This document shows, piece by piece, positions 17,086 through 26,003 of a stretch of 64,000 bases of DNA (the first letter of the stretch is position 1; every line of letters begins with the position of its first letter). The stretch covers positions 4,898,001-4,962,000 of the forward strand of contig NZ_CP108002.1 in NCBI RefSeq assembly GCF_041435055.1, in the 5' to 3' direction. This DNA comes from Streptomyces sp. NBC_00341 (lineage in GTDB: Bacteria; Actinomycetota; Actinomycetes; Streptomycetales; Streptomycetaceae). The notes beneath the pieces were generated by a model. That model was given only the letters and a program-made list of their open reading frames with translations, ran no database searches and had not been told where the DNA came from. The position numbers and the translations under genes were made by a program.

Positions 17086-18138
17086 TCAGGCAGCCCTCGG
17101 TGTGCGGGTGCGCTTGGCACGGCAGTGATCCGGCTGGGACTGCTGGACAGCGTGGTCGAGCTCGATCTCGTCGAGCATGCGCTTGGTGATCTTTTCTGCG
17201 CCGGTATCGATGGCGTCGACTGCGCCTTCTCGGACGAGCTGGGAAAGACTGCCGATCAGCCCGCCGGTGCGTTCGTGCAGGTAATCGGTCATGGCGACCA
17301 AGGTGCCGGGACGATGGGCGTGTAGCCGCAGGGAGTCTTCCATGGTCGCCACCAGGGCCTGCCAGTGTTCCTTGTCCGCGCGGTTCTTGTGGCCGAAGGG
17401 CCGGGAGGGGATGACCGTGTAGCGGCCGGCGATCTGCTGCCCGCGGGTGCCCTGGAACAGGCTGCTGGTCTCGACGTCGAGACCAGCAAGCACGAAGGTG
17501 GCCGCGATCCGTTCCGATAGGTACTTCAGTTGGTCGGATGCCTCGGCTCCGTTGCGGGTGGTCAGGTCGAGGTTGTGGATCTCGTCGACCAGGACGAGCG
17601 TGGTGCCGAGCTTGCCGAGCAGGTCACAGACGGCGTTGGTGATCTGGACCTGGCTCATGCGGTGCTCCAGCGGGACGCCGAGGAATCGGGCGAACTCGCC
17701 TGCGAGCATCTTCGGGGTTGCGGCCGGGGGAACGGTGACGAAGACGACCGGAAGTCCGCCGACAGCAGCGGGGTTGCGGCGCCGGGTGATCTGTTCGACG
17801 TTCTTTCCCAACTGGGTGATCGCCGTGGTCTTGCCGGTGCCGGCGGAACCGGACACGATTAGGCCGCGCCGGGCGGAGACCTGGTGCCGGTTGAGCACGA
17901 TGCGCTTGCGGCCGGTGGTGACGACGCCGCGGATCGTGGGGGTGTTCACGATGACGGATCGTGTGTGGTAGTCGATTCGTGCTTCCTTGTATGACTCCAG
18001 TTCGTCCTCGTCCAGGACGGTGGCGGGCGGGAGCGACGGCGGGGGCTCCGGGTTCTCGTCGACGAACGCCCGCCAACCTTCCTTCGTGGTCAGCGACGCC
18101 TGCGGATTTGCGATGTCCTGTGGCGGGGCCTGGTTCAC
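17086..18138 (-). CDS. tniB: TniB-family AAA ATPase
   Basis: This encodes 350 residues. Walker A GSAGTGKT is at 97-104 and Walker B TLVLVDEIHNL has Asp185/Glu186. An Arg/His-rich N-terminal arm (KEARIDYHTRSVIVNTP) before the ATPase core is typical of TniB/TnsC, which forms the regulator filament on target DNA and activates the transposase. Its GTG start overlaps the stop of the preceding small orf by four bases (GTGA). The C-terminal ARTG-like segment HERTGGLIGSLSQLVREGAV matches AAA lid helices. All motifs are intact. Confidence 0.88.
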   Translation of the reverse strand: MNQAPPQDIANPQASLTTKEGWRAFVDENPEPPPSLPPATVLDEDELESYKEARIDYHTRSVIVNTPTIRGVVTTGRKRIVLNRHQVSARRGLIVSGSAGTGKTTAITQLGKNVEQITRRRNPAAVGGLPVVFVTVPPAATPKMLAGEFARFLGVPLEHRMSQVQITNAVCDLLGKLGTTLVLVDEIHNLDLTTRNGAEASDQLKYLSERIAATFVLAGLDVETSSLFQGTRGQQIAGRYTVIPSRPFGHKNRADKEHWQALVATMEDSLRLHAHRPGTLVAMTDYLHERTGGLIGSLSQLVREGAVDAIDTGAEKITKRMLDEIELDHAVQQSQPDHCRAKRTRTPRAA

Positions 18139-18479
18139 AGACGGCTCCCGTCAGTGAAGGCGTCGAAGACACCGAAGGGGATGACGTTCGACGGCTGCTC
18201 CAGGACGGTGGTCTCGTCCTCGGCGTTGTCCGGAGCAGGTGCCTGCGGCAGCGCGGCGAAGGGACGAGAGGGCTCCAGGGCAACGCGTGTGCGGGCGGCG
18301 ATCCGGCGGTCCGGGCCGCTTTCCGCCCGGGTCAGCAACTGGTCTACCGCGGCCGCAACGGCGGCCTGATCGGTGTCGTCCCGGCCCCGCAGCGCGAGCA
18401 GGTCGCGGGCTCGGCGCCAGGTGAAGTCCGCGAACGGTGCGGAGACTAGGTGCGGTGTGTCCACGGGACAGTGATCCAC
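18135..18479 (-). CDS. Small protein between tniA and tniB
   Basis: This encodes 114 residues (or 109 from an in-frame GTG at 18464). It overlaps the 3' end of tniA by 34 bases and the tniB start by four. The first half is helical (WRRARDLLALRGRDDTDQAA, AVDQLLTRAESGPD); the second half is Pro/Ala-rich and ends IPFGVFDAFTDGSRL. Tn7 and Tn5053 have nothing at this position that I recognise. The tight overlaps argue that it is translated with the transposition proteins, perhaps as an adaptor linking TniA and TniB. Function is unknown. Confidence 0.65.
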   Translation of the reverse strand: MDHCPVDTPHLVSAPFADFTWRRARDLLALRGRDDTDQAAVAAAVDQLLTRAESGPDRRIAARTRVALEPSRPFAALPQAPAPDNAEDETTVLEQPSNVIPFGVFDAFTDGSRL

Positions 18480-20185
18480 TCACCGGTGCGTGCGTCGCGT
18501 ACCCAGACCTGGGACAGGTCGTAGGGGTCGTAGTGGACTTCCCAGAGCCCACCTTTGGCGGTCACTCCCGAGGAGCGGCGTCGTAGCGGGTTCAGCCCGG
18601 GGCAGTTGTAGGTGCGGTGGTCGACGCGGATGCCGTAGTCGTTGACCGAACGCCAGAGTGCCGGCAGCAGCTCCAGGTAGTCGGTGCCGCTCAGCGGCAT
18701 CGGCAGGTAGCCGGTGCGAGAGACCAGCAGGGCATATGCGTCGTTGGGAGACATGGGCTGGCCCGGTAGGAACGGGCTGCGCAGTCCTTCGTGTGGCCGT
18801 TGCTGCCAGCAGGCCACGATCCACTCCTGCAGCAGGTCGTCCAGTTCTGCGAGCGTCCAGACGGCCTCGACCTCAGCGCCCCGGCGGGTCGTGTTCGAAC
18901 CGGTGTAACCAGGAATGTGCTGGCAGAACAGCGTGTTGATCGAGGAAAATGTCCGCTCGACGATTCCCTTGTCGGTCGGGGTCGCCGGGCGGGACGGCTG
19001 GACGGAAACGCCCAGCGACCGGCAGGCGGCAAGGAAGGTGTTGGAGACGAACACCTTCCCGTGATCGATGCCGATAGTCTCTGGCACGATCACCGGCTTC
19101 GCGGCTGCCTGCTCCAGGCGCGCGTCGATCTCCAAGAGCCTCCGGTAAGGGATCACTGTCGTCGACATCGCCAGCGCGTCCGACCAGCCGGGCCGTAGAG
19201 GCTCCGGGACCAGCATCTTGGCCAGCAGCAAGGCGGCGTCCACGGACTTGGTGCCTGCCGGTCGCAGCACCGCAGCGCAGATCGTCCTCGTTGCTACGTC
19301 GACGGCGATCGTGAGTTCCGGGCGTCCACTCACCCCGTCCTCCAGGACCACCAGCACGTCCAGCGGTGTCGTATCGATCTGCACCATCTCGCCGGGGCGG
19401 CAGGCCGAGGAAGGGGTAAACGCTCCCTGCGGGCGGCGAGCCGCTGACCTGCGGGACGTAGCCTCGCCGAAGGCATGCGTGCCCTCGCTCATCGCCTCGA
19501 CGAGCCGGTAAAACGCCGACTTCGACGGCATCGCCACCGTTCCCCGGCCGTGGCGCTCAGCCAGCAGCGCCTCCACTCGCCGACGCAGTCGGCCGCGGGT
19601 GCCGGTGGACTCGTTCGTCGTCGCGGCCAAGATCTCCACGATGGCGGATACAACCCGGTCGTCGGCCCGCCCCGTCGGCGAGGACAACCGAGTCTTTCGG
19701 TGATCGACCAGCCCCCACAGCCCCTGCTCGCGGTAGCGCCTGCGCATCCGCTGAACGGTTCCCGTACTCGCCTGCCAGCCGATAGCACGCAGTTCCGCCA
19801 CTTTGGCCGCCACCCGCTCCTCCAGCGTGTGGCTGGCCGGGTCGTATTCAGGACGTGGCGGGATTGCGGGATCCGCGTCCAGAGGCTTGCCGAACTCCAC
19901 CTCGGTCACATGCCGTTCCCAGGCCACCGCCTTCTCCGCTTCCCGTGCCGGCACGATGTCCAACAGCGCGAACGGCGGCATACGCCCCTGATCGGCACCT
20001 TGGCCGATGAGTTCAAAGCCTTCCGAGGTCAGTAGATGCGACAACAACACCAGGCTCGCCGAACCGGCTTCGTCGAGGAGCCGCACCGTCGTCCCGGACA
20101 GGCCGATGACCGTCTGCAGCCGGTCATCCAGGTGCACCCGATCGCCGACCCTCAACGCCGCCCGTGGCCCTGGGCGCCCGTTCAC
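18446..20185 (-). CDS. tniA: TniA/TnsB-family DDE transposase
   Basis: This encodes 579 residues. After an N-terminal beta/HTH region and a second HTH (WQASTGTVQRMRRRYREQG), the integrase core carries Asp271 (MVQIDTTPLD), Asp374 (IGIDHGKVF) and Glu410 (DKGIVERTF), giving the proper D-D-35-E spacing. The Mu-type C-terminal beta-barrel follows (ITVPWTHRT end). It should bind the terminal repeats and carry out 3'-end joining. Its GTG start overlaps the tnsA-like stop by four bases. All catalytic residues are present, so the element could be active. Confidence 0.9.
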   Translation of the reverse strand: MNGRPGPRAALRVGDRVHLDDRLQTVIGLSGTTVRLLDEAGSASLVLLSHLLTSEGFELIGQGADQGRMPPFALLDIVPAREAEKAVAWERHVTEVEFGKPLDADPAIPPRPEYDPASHTLEERVAAKVAELRAIGWQASTGTVQRMRRRYREQGLWGLVDHRKTRLSSPTGRADDRVVSAIVEILAATTNESTGTRGRLRRRVEALLAERHGRGTVAMPSKSAFYRLVEAMSEGTHAFGEATSRRSAARRPQGAFTPSSACRPGEMVQIDTTPLDVLVVLEDGVSGRPELTIAVDVATRTICAAVLRPAGTKSVDAALLLAKMLVPEPLRPGWSDALAMSTTVIPYRRLLEIDARLEQAAAKPVIVPETIGIDHGKVFVSNTFLAACRSLGVSVQPSRPATPTDKGIVERTFSSINTLFCQHIPGYTGSNTTRRGAEVEAVWTLAELDDLLQEWIVACWQQRPHEGLRSPFLPGQPMSPNDAYALLVSRTGYLPMPLSGTDYLELLPALWRSVNDYGIRVDHRTYNCPGLNPLRRRSSGVTAKGGLWEVHYDPYDLSQVWVRDARTGEWITVPWTHRT

Positions 20186-20943
20186 AGGGCCTCCGGCCGA
20201 GACACCAGCGTGGCATCCGAAAGAGGCCGCGACAGGTCCGCTGTCAGCCGTCCCAGCCAGAGCAGATGGAACACCGTCGGCAACACCGCGATCGGATCAC
20301 CGAGCAATGCAGCCTGTAACACCAGCGGCGACGGCACCGAAAACAGCGCCAACAACCGGGTCACGACTCCCTCATCCGCTCCGTGCCGTGGATGCCGATA
20401 TCCCGCCAGCCAGCGGACGTTCGCCATCCGCACCGGATCCACCTCTCCGACAACCCGGTAGCCCCAACCCACTGCCTCGCACGCTGTCCGCGCCGCAGCG
20501 AACTTGGCTGCCGACCGTGCGTCGATCCGGTCCAGCGGTCGGCAGCCGACTACCAGCCCCCGTCCGTCCTCGAACCGAGCGAAGTAGTCCGGAGCGTGCG
20601 AGACCCGCTTGCCCCGCTCGTTCTCCCAGAACAGCCAGAACGGCTGCGATAGCAGCCCCATCACCTGCGGCGTGAAGTCGAGCAGCATCGCGTGATCCCG
20701 CTCCAGCCAGGACTCGAACCCCACGTGCCCACCGGTCGTCGCGGACCAGTACAAGCCCGGGAAGTGGCGCTGCCCGCGATACGACGGAAACCCCCGCACT
20801 GGCCGTCCCGCCTCGAACTCCACCGAGACTGCATCCGCCAACGGCCGCCGATGCTCACCCTCGTCATCCCGCCACCCGACCTCGAATCCGTCCAGTCTCG
20901 ACGGCGTTGCGCCTTCCAGCACACACAGCCCCACGGCGGCCAC
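20182..20943 (-). CDS. TnsA-like endonuclease subunit
   Basis: This encodes 253 residues. The central part HVGFESWLERDHAMLLDF, the SQPFWLFW strand and HAPDYFARFEDGRGLVVGCR follow the TnsA N-terminal nuclease pattern. That is a restriction-like fold in which an acidic residue, a second Asp and a Lys make the active site. Glu78 (or Glu81) and Asp119 are present. The lysine strand, usually V-K or V-R, reads VVGCRP here, so Arg135 would replace Lys. TnsA cuts the 5' ends so that the element moves by cut-and-paste. Its presence makes this a heteromeric Tn7-type rather than a Tn5053-type machine. GTG 20943 is the first usable start. Confidence 0.78.
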   Translation of the reverse strand: MAAVGLCVLEGATPSRLDGFEVGWRDDEGEHRRPLADAVSVEFEAGRPVRGFPSYRGQRHFPGLYWSATTGGHVGFESWLERDHAMLLDFTPQVMGLLSQPFWLFWENERGKRVSHAPDYFARFEDGRGLVVGCRPLDRIDARSAAKFAAARTACEAVGWGYRVVGEVDPVRMANVRWLAGYRHPRHGADEGVVTRLLALFSVPSPLVLQAALLGDPIAVLPTVFHLLWLGRLTADLSRPLSDATLVSRPEAL

Positions 20944-21070
20944 TGTGCAGTTCCATAGGAACTGAGGGGACCGAACGGGATCAAACCCATCATCCGAGTG
21001 AACATCTGCAGCACGGCGGCCAGCTCAGCGCTGTGGCAGTGAGGCCGCCCGGCCTCGGGGGGATGAAACG

Positions 21071-21691
21071 TCAGCCGGTGACCTGGTCCCGATGAAGCTG
21101 GGAGGGTAGAGCCGCGACGACCCAATGCAAGATTCCATCTCCGCGTTCACGGAGGTCCTTGATCGTCTTCTCAACCTCGGCCTTGGTGATGGTGAGAAGC
21201 GCCTCAGGCTTACGCCTCTTGCTGACCAAAGCCATGGTCTCGATCACGGGTTCGGGGGCCGCCTCGGCAGTACGGGCGTCGCCATCCCCGGCAATCGCGA
21301 TGAGGCCATGCACGAGGTTGTTCCGCGTGTTAAGCAGATCCTTCAGCCCTGACAGCAGCGCCAACCCTTCGGTTCGCTGGTCGCCGTTGATCTCCTTGTT
21401 CACCTTGAGCAGGACTGTGCAGGTGTCTATGAGATCGCCTGCGCTGAGGCCGGCTGCGACCAACTTCGCGTATCTGGAGTCCAGCAGCGCGACCATGAGC
21501 TGACGGAGGTGAAGTTCCACCAGAGCGCTGGCCTGTGCCGCCTGCCCGACAAGCGTGATCATGCCGTCGTATGCAGCGGCGCGGATCTTCTGCTGACGCT
21601 CGAACTCGTCGTGTCTCGCCTGTTCTTCTGCGTTCATGGCGGGAGCGTAACCAGGGCTCAAGGAACCGTGGGTGTTGGTCTTATCGCTCAC
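21071..21691 (-). CDS. HEPN-motif protein, third gene of the cargo operon
   Basis: This encodes 206 residues and is mostly helical. LLNTRNNLVHGLIAI holds Arg123-x4-His128 with Asn at the next position, the HEPN ribonuclease signature. The preceding long helices (ASALVELHLRQLMVALLDSR) fit the four-helix HEPN bundle. The start is GTG 21691, behind GGTGAGG and seven bases after the STAND gene stop; an ATG at 21709 would overlap that gene. The tight spacing shows cotranscription with the STAND NTPase and the membrane protein. I infer an RNase effector or toxin controlled by the NTPase. The gene ends 128 bases before the tnsA-like start. Confidence 0.68.
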   Translation of the reverse strand: MSDKTNTHGSLSPGYAPAMNAEEQARHDEFERQQKIRAAAYDGMITLVGQAAQASALVELHLRQLMVALLDSRYAKLVAAGLSAGDLIDTCTVLLKVNKEINGDQRTEGLALLSGLKDLLNTRNNLVHGLIAIAGDGDARTAEAAPEPVIETMALVSKRRKPEALLTITKAEVEKTIKDLRERGDGILHWVVAALPSQLHRDQVTG

Positions 21692-21698
21692 TCGGCCC

Positions 21699-24600
21699 TC
21701 ACCAATCACGGCCGTCCGGAGGGAGCTCGTCTGTCACGTCCTGTATGCGGTCCAGGGCAGATTCTGCGAGGTCGCGGTAGAACTCTTCCTCGACGCTTCC
21801 CTTGGCACATCCGTCGGCCAGATCAGTGGCCTTAGCGTGTTCCTCGACATCCTCAGGGTAGGGCTGGCCGGGCGTCCCGGAGCGCATTCCGCTGTTGCTG
21901 GCGTTATACAGAGCGACCCTCATTGTGTTCAGGCTGGTGTCTCCGTGGCGGTCCGCGGCGCGCAGGCAGCGGCGTACGAACCCGACGTCCCAGACGAGTG
22001 TCCGGGGGGCCTTGGAGAGCAGCGCCGCGGCGACCCTGATCTTCACGGGGTCGCTGTCGTCGAGATACTCGTCGATCACGTCAGTGACTTGACCGTTGTA
22101 GGGCCCAGCTACGAGCTCGAAGATGTTGACTCCCAGGTAGCGCCTGCGGGTGGACTCCGGGTCGGCGGCGATCCAGTCGCGAATCTGTCGCAGCAGGTGT
22201 GGGAAGTCATCGTGATTGCGGAACGGCGGGGTCACGTTCCAGCGGAAGGGCAGGGGGGAGTGCATGCCTGTCACTTGATGTAGTGGGCTTTCCACCCTGG
22301 CTTCGAGTAGTTCGATGACGGCGAGGGGCTCGGTGCGGGCGAGTTCTGCGAGGAACTGGCCGATCTCGTAGCCGTCGATGGACGGTGCCGCGACCAGGGC
22401 GGCGAGGAAGGCCCTCTGCTGGTCTTTGGGGAGATCCGACCAGGACAACTGACTGTACGGGGGACCAGCTACAGCCAGGGCGAACGCGTCGAAGTCCCCT
22501 CTCTCCACGGCGAGCGATGTGGTGAGCAGTTCGACAGCCAAGTCCTTGTGCTGCGCGGCGATGGCGTACACAGCCCCGAGAGCGGCCCTTCGTACGACGT
22601 TGTCCCCGTGAGCGACGAGTTCCCGGAGCAGGTCCCCCTCGCCATCCAGCAAGTCGCCGCGACCGCGCTGGTTACCAAAGGCGTGCGCCACTCCCTGGGT
22701 GAGTTCGGTGTTCCCCGAGCTCATGAGAACCCGGCCCCAGTGGACCGCGCGGTCGCCGGCGGCGTGCCCCAACGCAGTGAGAGCGACCGACGTCAGCGAC
22801 GTCAGAGAACTCCCGGGCGAGGCCATGGCCTGTTTGCAGATGGCTTCGCCGACGGGCGGGCGGTGGGTGACCAGCGTCAAGATAAATGGCCGGGCCCGTC
22901 CGATGTCCGTGCCGAAGACTCTGTCGTTCTCACTGAGCAAGGCATCGACACGCGAGGCGATCGCATTATCTGCCCAGTCGGCGAGAGTGGCCACCACGTC
23001 TCTGAACAGCGAGTCTTGCGCAGCACGCCAATCCAAGGGGCGGGAGTGGGGCGCGGGGTCGGCCGGTCCACCGTGCAGTGCGCGGGCGAGTTCATTGTCG
23101 GGTGCGGTAGGGATCGCGCTCAGGAGGTTCTCGGCGGGGCGGCGAAGGCTGCCGGGGCCGTGCTGTGCGAGCCAGCGCAGCTCGGTGCGGACGGAGACCA
23201 AGATCGCAGGTGGCAGGGTGTGCTGAACGATGTACCTGTGCAATCGGTCGATGGTGCTCGCGAGGTGCGGTAGCCAGGGCTGGCGCATGGCGTCCGTCAT
23301 GGTCAGCCCAAATCCGCCAAGTGGCAGGCTTAGGGCGTTGCCGATCAGGGAGCGGGCGGCCGAGGCGCGTTCGAGTTGCGGGTGTCCCAGCTCCTCGAAC
23401 GCCAGGTCCAGCACGGCGTCGCGCACCTTCAGAACCTCCCTGGCGGGGGGAATCACGTAAGAGCGGAAGGTCAGGGTCCACGAGGCGGGTGTCCAAACCT
23501 CGTCGTGACCCTCTGTGGCCAGCAAGGGGGCGAGCACGCTCAGTGGCTGGTGGACGGAAGGAGTGGCAGGTGCGCGTGTCAGCCAGCGTTCGACCTGGCT
23601 GATGAGTACCTCCTGGTACTTGGTGGGGCCCCAGCGGGTGTAGTCGGCCCGTTCCGCGAGAATCCGCAGAGGGTGCGAGGGATGTTGAGGCACGCCGCGT
23701 TGGTCGTCGCGCCCCAGGGTCCAAAGAAGGGTGGCTGCCTGCGGCAGGAAGTCCAGATGATGGGCGATGCCTTGGAGGACAGGGGCCAGGGCATAGCGCA
23801 CTTCTGTGTCAGTCCACGTGCGGCTGAATCCGAGCCCGACTTCTGCCGTGACGGGATTGCAGGGGTTGTCCACGGCCCACGAGACTAGGTCGAGGGCGCG
23901 TCGCGGTTGGAAGAAGGCGAGCTTCGCCACGACCTCCAGCAGGCTCACGCGCCCCCGTGCGTCCGCGCTGCGGAAGGCTCCCGTGATCTGCTCCCACAGG
24001 GGCTCGATCAGTCCGTCGGCGCCGGTGCCCTGTTGATGCTGTTGCCAATCCACACGGCCGGCGTTCACCACTAGGTTGGCCAGCGCGCTGCCCCGGCTGG
24101 CTTCCATGGCTCTGGCGAGGTAGCCCGTGGAGAGGCCTGTGCCTGAGTGCCGCGCTGCTTTCACGAGCAGGGCATCGCCCAACAGGTCCGGCACCAAGCG
24201 CACTGCGGTGCCGTGGCTCAGCGCCACCCCGGCATTCTCAAGGGTCGCCAAGTGCTGCGCGCAGAGATCGAAGGGCAAGCTGGTCAGGGCTTCAAGCGAT
24301 GTGCGGACCTCCGGGTCCGTGAGGCGCACAGGCTGGAACGCAGCGAGAGCGGAAAGCAGTTCCTGGGGTACCTGGCCTGAGGCCGGATCGGCGGTCAGAG
24401 CATCGGCGAGCCGGTCCGTGAGCTCCAAGTGGAGTTGCTCGTCGCCTTCGAATCTCTGCGGATCCAGGGCGCCGTTATTGATTAGCGCCGCACCAGTGAC
24501 GATCAGCAGCGGGCAATCCCGTGCCGCTGCGGCGAGCCTCGGTGCGTGGAGCTGTACCGTTTCGTCCAGAATCTCGCTGGCCAGGGAGATCGCGTCCTCG

Positions 24601-25352
24601 AACTCTAGGTCCCCAATCTCGACGACGGTGGTCTCGCTCACGTGCAGCCCCGCCCTGGCAAGCGCGCGGCGGGCATGAGCCATGCCGTAGGGGCGCATGG
24701 AGAGCAGCACGTTGGCAGAGGCGTTTACGCTAAGAACCCCGGAGACGACCTTTTCCAGAGGGAGAGTGTCGTCGTGTGCGTCGTCGACGATCACCAGCAG
24801 CTTGCCCGTGCTTGGCAGTTCCCTGAACGCGCCCGGACCGATGGTGGAATCAGGTCCGAGCACTCTTACTTCGACGGCAGGCTCTGCGTCACGCAGCGCT
24901 TCGCACAGGGCCGTCGCGATCTTCGTTTTCCCGACTCCGCCCCGGCCGACGAGGAGTGTGACGTGTCCTTGCTCGCTCCTGGCGAACGGTACAAGGCTGT
25001 CCATTGTCTGCGTGCGTCCGACGAGTTGCCAACGGTGCGTGTAGACGGAGCCCCTGTTTACCTGACGGAGGTAGTCGTCGGGTTTCATCCAGGGGTCCGG
25101 CTCCACGGTCCCGTGTACCAGCGTGTCGATGTACATGTAACCGGTATTGGCGATTCCGCCCTCGGCGGCAGTCGCTGGCCCTGTGTGCGACAGCTGTACA
25201 GGGGCCTGAGGAGTGTGGGCGGCTCCCGGAGCCGGTCCGCGATAGCCGGTTACGGCCGTGCCCTCGCTCGCGGCTTGGGCGTTGCCGGTGTCCGACACGG
25301 ATACTGATGGCTCGGTCGCCTCGTCCCGAGCTTTGCCTGATGCTTTCGCCAT
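21699..25352 (-). CDS. Giant STAND NTPase, central gene of the cargo operon
   Basis: This encodes 1217 residues. Residues 1-90 are Ala/Thr/Gly-rich and include IANTGYMYIDTLVHGTVEP, a linker style seen before NTPase modules. The VGR-type box LVGRTQTMDSL (110-120) precedes Walker A GRGGVGKT (136-143) and Walker B LLVIVDD (185-191), with a sensor-like SMRPYG further on. The remaining 850 residues are helical repeats without a named domain, as in sensor arms of Avs-type and other STAND proteins. Start ATG 25352 is chosen over a longer frame to 25595, which would run through the membrane-protein gene. No nuclease, TIR or protease domain is visible, so the effector is probably the HEPN partner. Confidence 0.75.
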   Translation of the reverse strand: MAKASGKARDEATEPSVSVSDTGNAQAASEGTAVTGYRGPAPGAAHTPQAPVQLSHTGPATAAEGGIANTGYMYIDTLVHGTVEPDPWMKPDDYLRQVNRGSVYTHRWQLVGRTQTMDSLVPFARSEQGHVTLLVGRGGVGKTKIATALCEALRDAEPAVEVRVLGPDSTIGPGAFRELPSTGKLLVIVDDAHDDTLPLEKVVSGVLSVNASANVLLSMRPYGMAHARRALARAGLHVSETTVVEIGDLEFEDAISLASEILDETVQLHAPRLAAAARDCPLLIVTGAALINNGALDPQRFEGDEQLHLELTDRLADALTADPASGQVPQELLSALAAFQPVRLTDPEVRTSLEALTSLPFDLCAQHLATLENAGVALSHGTAVRLVPDLLGDALLVKAARHSGTGLSTGYLARAMEASRGSALANLVVNAGRVDWQQHQQGTGADGLIEPLWEQITGAFRSADARGRVSLLEVVAKLAFFQPRRALDLVSWAVDNPCNPVTAEVGLGFSRTWTDTEVRYALAPVLQGIAHHLDFLPQAATLLWTLGRDDQRGVPQHPSHPLRILAERADYTRWGPTKYQEVLISQVERWLTRAPATPSVHQPLSVLAPLLATEGHDEVWTPASWTLTFRSYVIPPAREVLKVRDAVLDLAFEELGHPQLERASAARSLIGNALSLPLGGFGLTMTDAMRQPWLPHLASTIDRLHRYIVQHTLPPAILVSVRTELRWLAQHGPGSLRRPAENLLSAIPTAPDNELARALHGGPADPAPHSRPLDWRAAQDSLFRDVVATLADWADNAIASRVDALLSENDRVFGTDIGRARPFILTLVTHRPPVGEAICKQAMASPGSSLTSLTSVALTALGHAAGDRAVHWGRVLMSSGNTELTQGVAHAFGNQRGRGDLLDGEGDLLRELVAHGDNVVRRAALGAVYAIAAQHKDLAVELLTTSLAVERGDFDAFALAVAGPPYSQLSWSDLPKDQQRAFLAALVAAPSIDGYEIGQFLAELARTEPLAVIELLEARVESPLHQVTGMHSPLPFRWNVTPPFRNHDDFPHLLRQIRDWIAADPESTRRRYLGVNIFELVAGPYNGQVTDVIDEYLDDSDPVKIRVAAALLSKAPRTLVWDVGFVRRCLRAADRHGDTSLNTMRVALYNASNSGMRSGTPGQPYPEDVEEHAKATDLADGCAKGSVEEEFYRDLAESALDRIQDVTDELPPDGRDW

Positions 25353-25365
25353 CGGTGCGCGGGTC

Positions 25366-25701
25366 CTAGTTCGAGTAGTCGATGCCAGAGACGGAGTTCT
25401 CGCCGCTGGCTTCGCCAGTGCGCTCAGCTGTGGCCGCGCCACGCCCCCGGCCGCCCGGTCGTCTGATGCCGGTGACGCCGCCGCTAGTCGCCTTCCCAGT
25501 CCGGCTGGCCCTGTCCGTGGGGCCGGCCGGGGACGGGTGCTGGAACAGAGCCCAAACCAGGGCCACGATGCCGATGGCGGCTTGGATGGAGGCACCCACC
25601 AGCGCTCCCGTGTCGGGGCTGTTCAGCAGCCAGAACAGTGGAGTGGAAACGATCCCCACCACTGCTAGCACGATGACTGTGATCTTTCGGCCCAGCGTCA
25701 T
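25366..25701 (-). CDS. Two-helix membrane protein, first gene of the cargo operon
   Basis: This encodes 111 residues. Two hydrophobic helices (ITVIVLAVVGIVSTPLFWLL and LVGASIQAAIGIVALVWALF) are separated by NSPDTGA. A cytosolic Arg/Gly-rich tail ending NSVSGIDYSN follows. ATG 25701 has a strong ribosome site (GGGAGGA, six bases upstream). Its stop is 13 bases before the STAND start, so the two are one operon. A small membrane protein leading a STAND gene could anchor the complex or act as a membrane effector; this is inference. Confidence 0.75.
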   Translation of the reverse strand: MTLGRKITVIVLAVVGIVSTPLFWLLNSPDTGALVGASIQAAIGIVALVWALFQHPSPAGPTDRASRTGKATSGGVTGIRRPGGRGRGAATAERTGEASGENSVSGIDYSN

Positions 25702-26003
25702 GCGGGTCCTCCCAGTGTGCTGCCAGGACGGCGACCCGCCCATTTGCATGATCTCGCCACGTGTTCGTCTGCCATAAGGAACGCGCTCTGTAGCCCCTGT
25801 GGTTCCTGGGCTCCTCGCACGGCGTCAGCATTGCTGACGCCGCACAGTGATGCGTGAACCTCCTTGAGTGCCAAGCCGTACCAGCCCAACCTTCCTGCAC
25901 TTGCGACAGGTGGGCTGACCCGTGCAAGCGGGATCCGTTGCTAGATGAGCAGCACTGCAGTTTTGGTGGGACTTGATCACACTGTTGATCAGATCCAGAG
26001 GGA
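25702..26003. other. Promoter and right-end region of the element
   Basis: This 300-base stretch has no convincing gene. It must contain the promoter of the cargo operon. A copy of AGATGAGCAG at 25943-25952 is the inverted partner of 26004-26013 in the right terminal repeat, and GATCTGA (minus strand) sits at 25989-25995. These repeats look like additional TniA sites. Confidence 0.55.
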
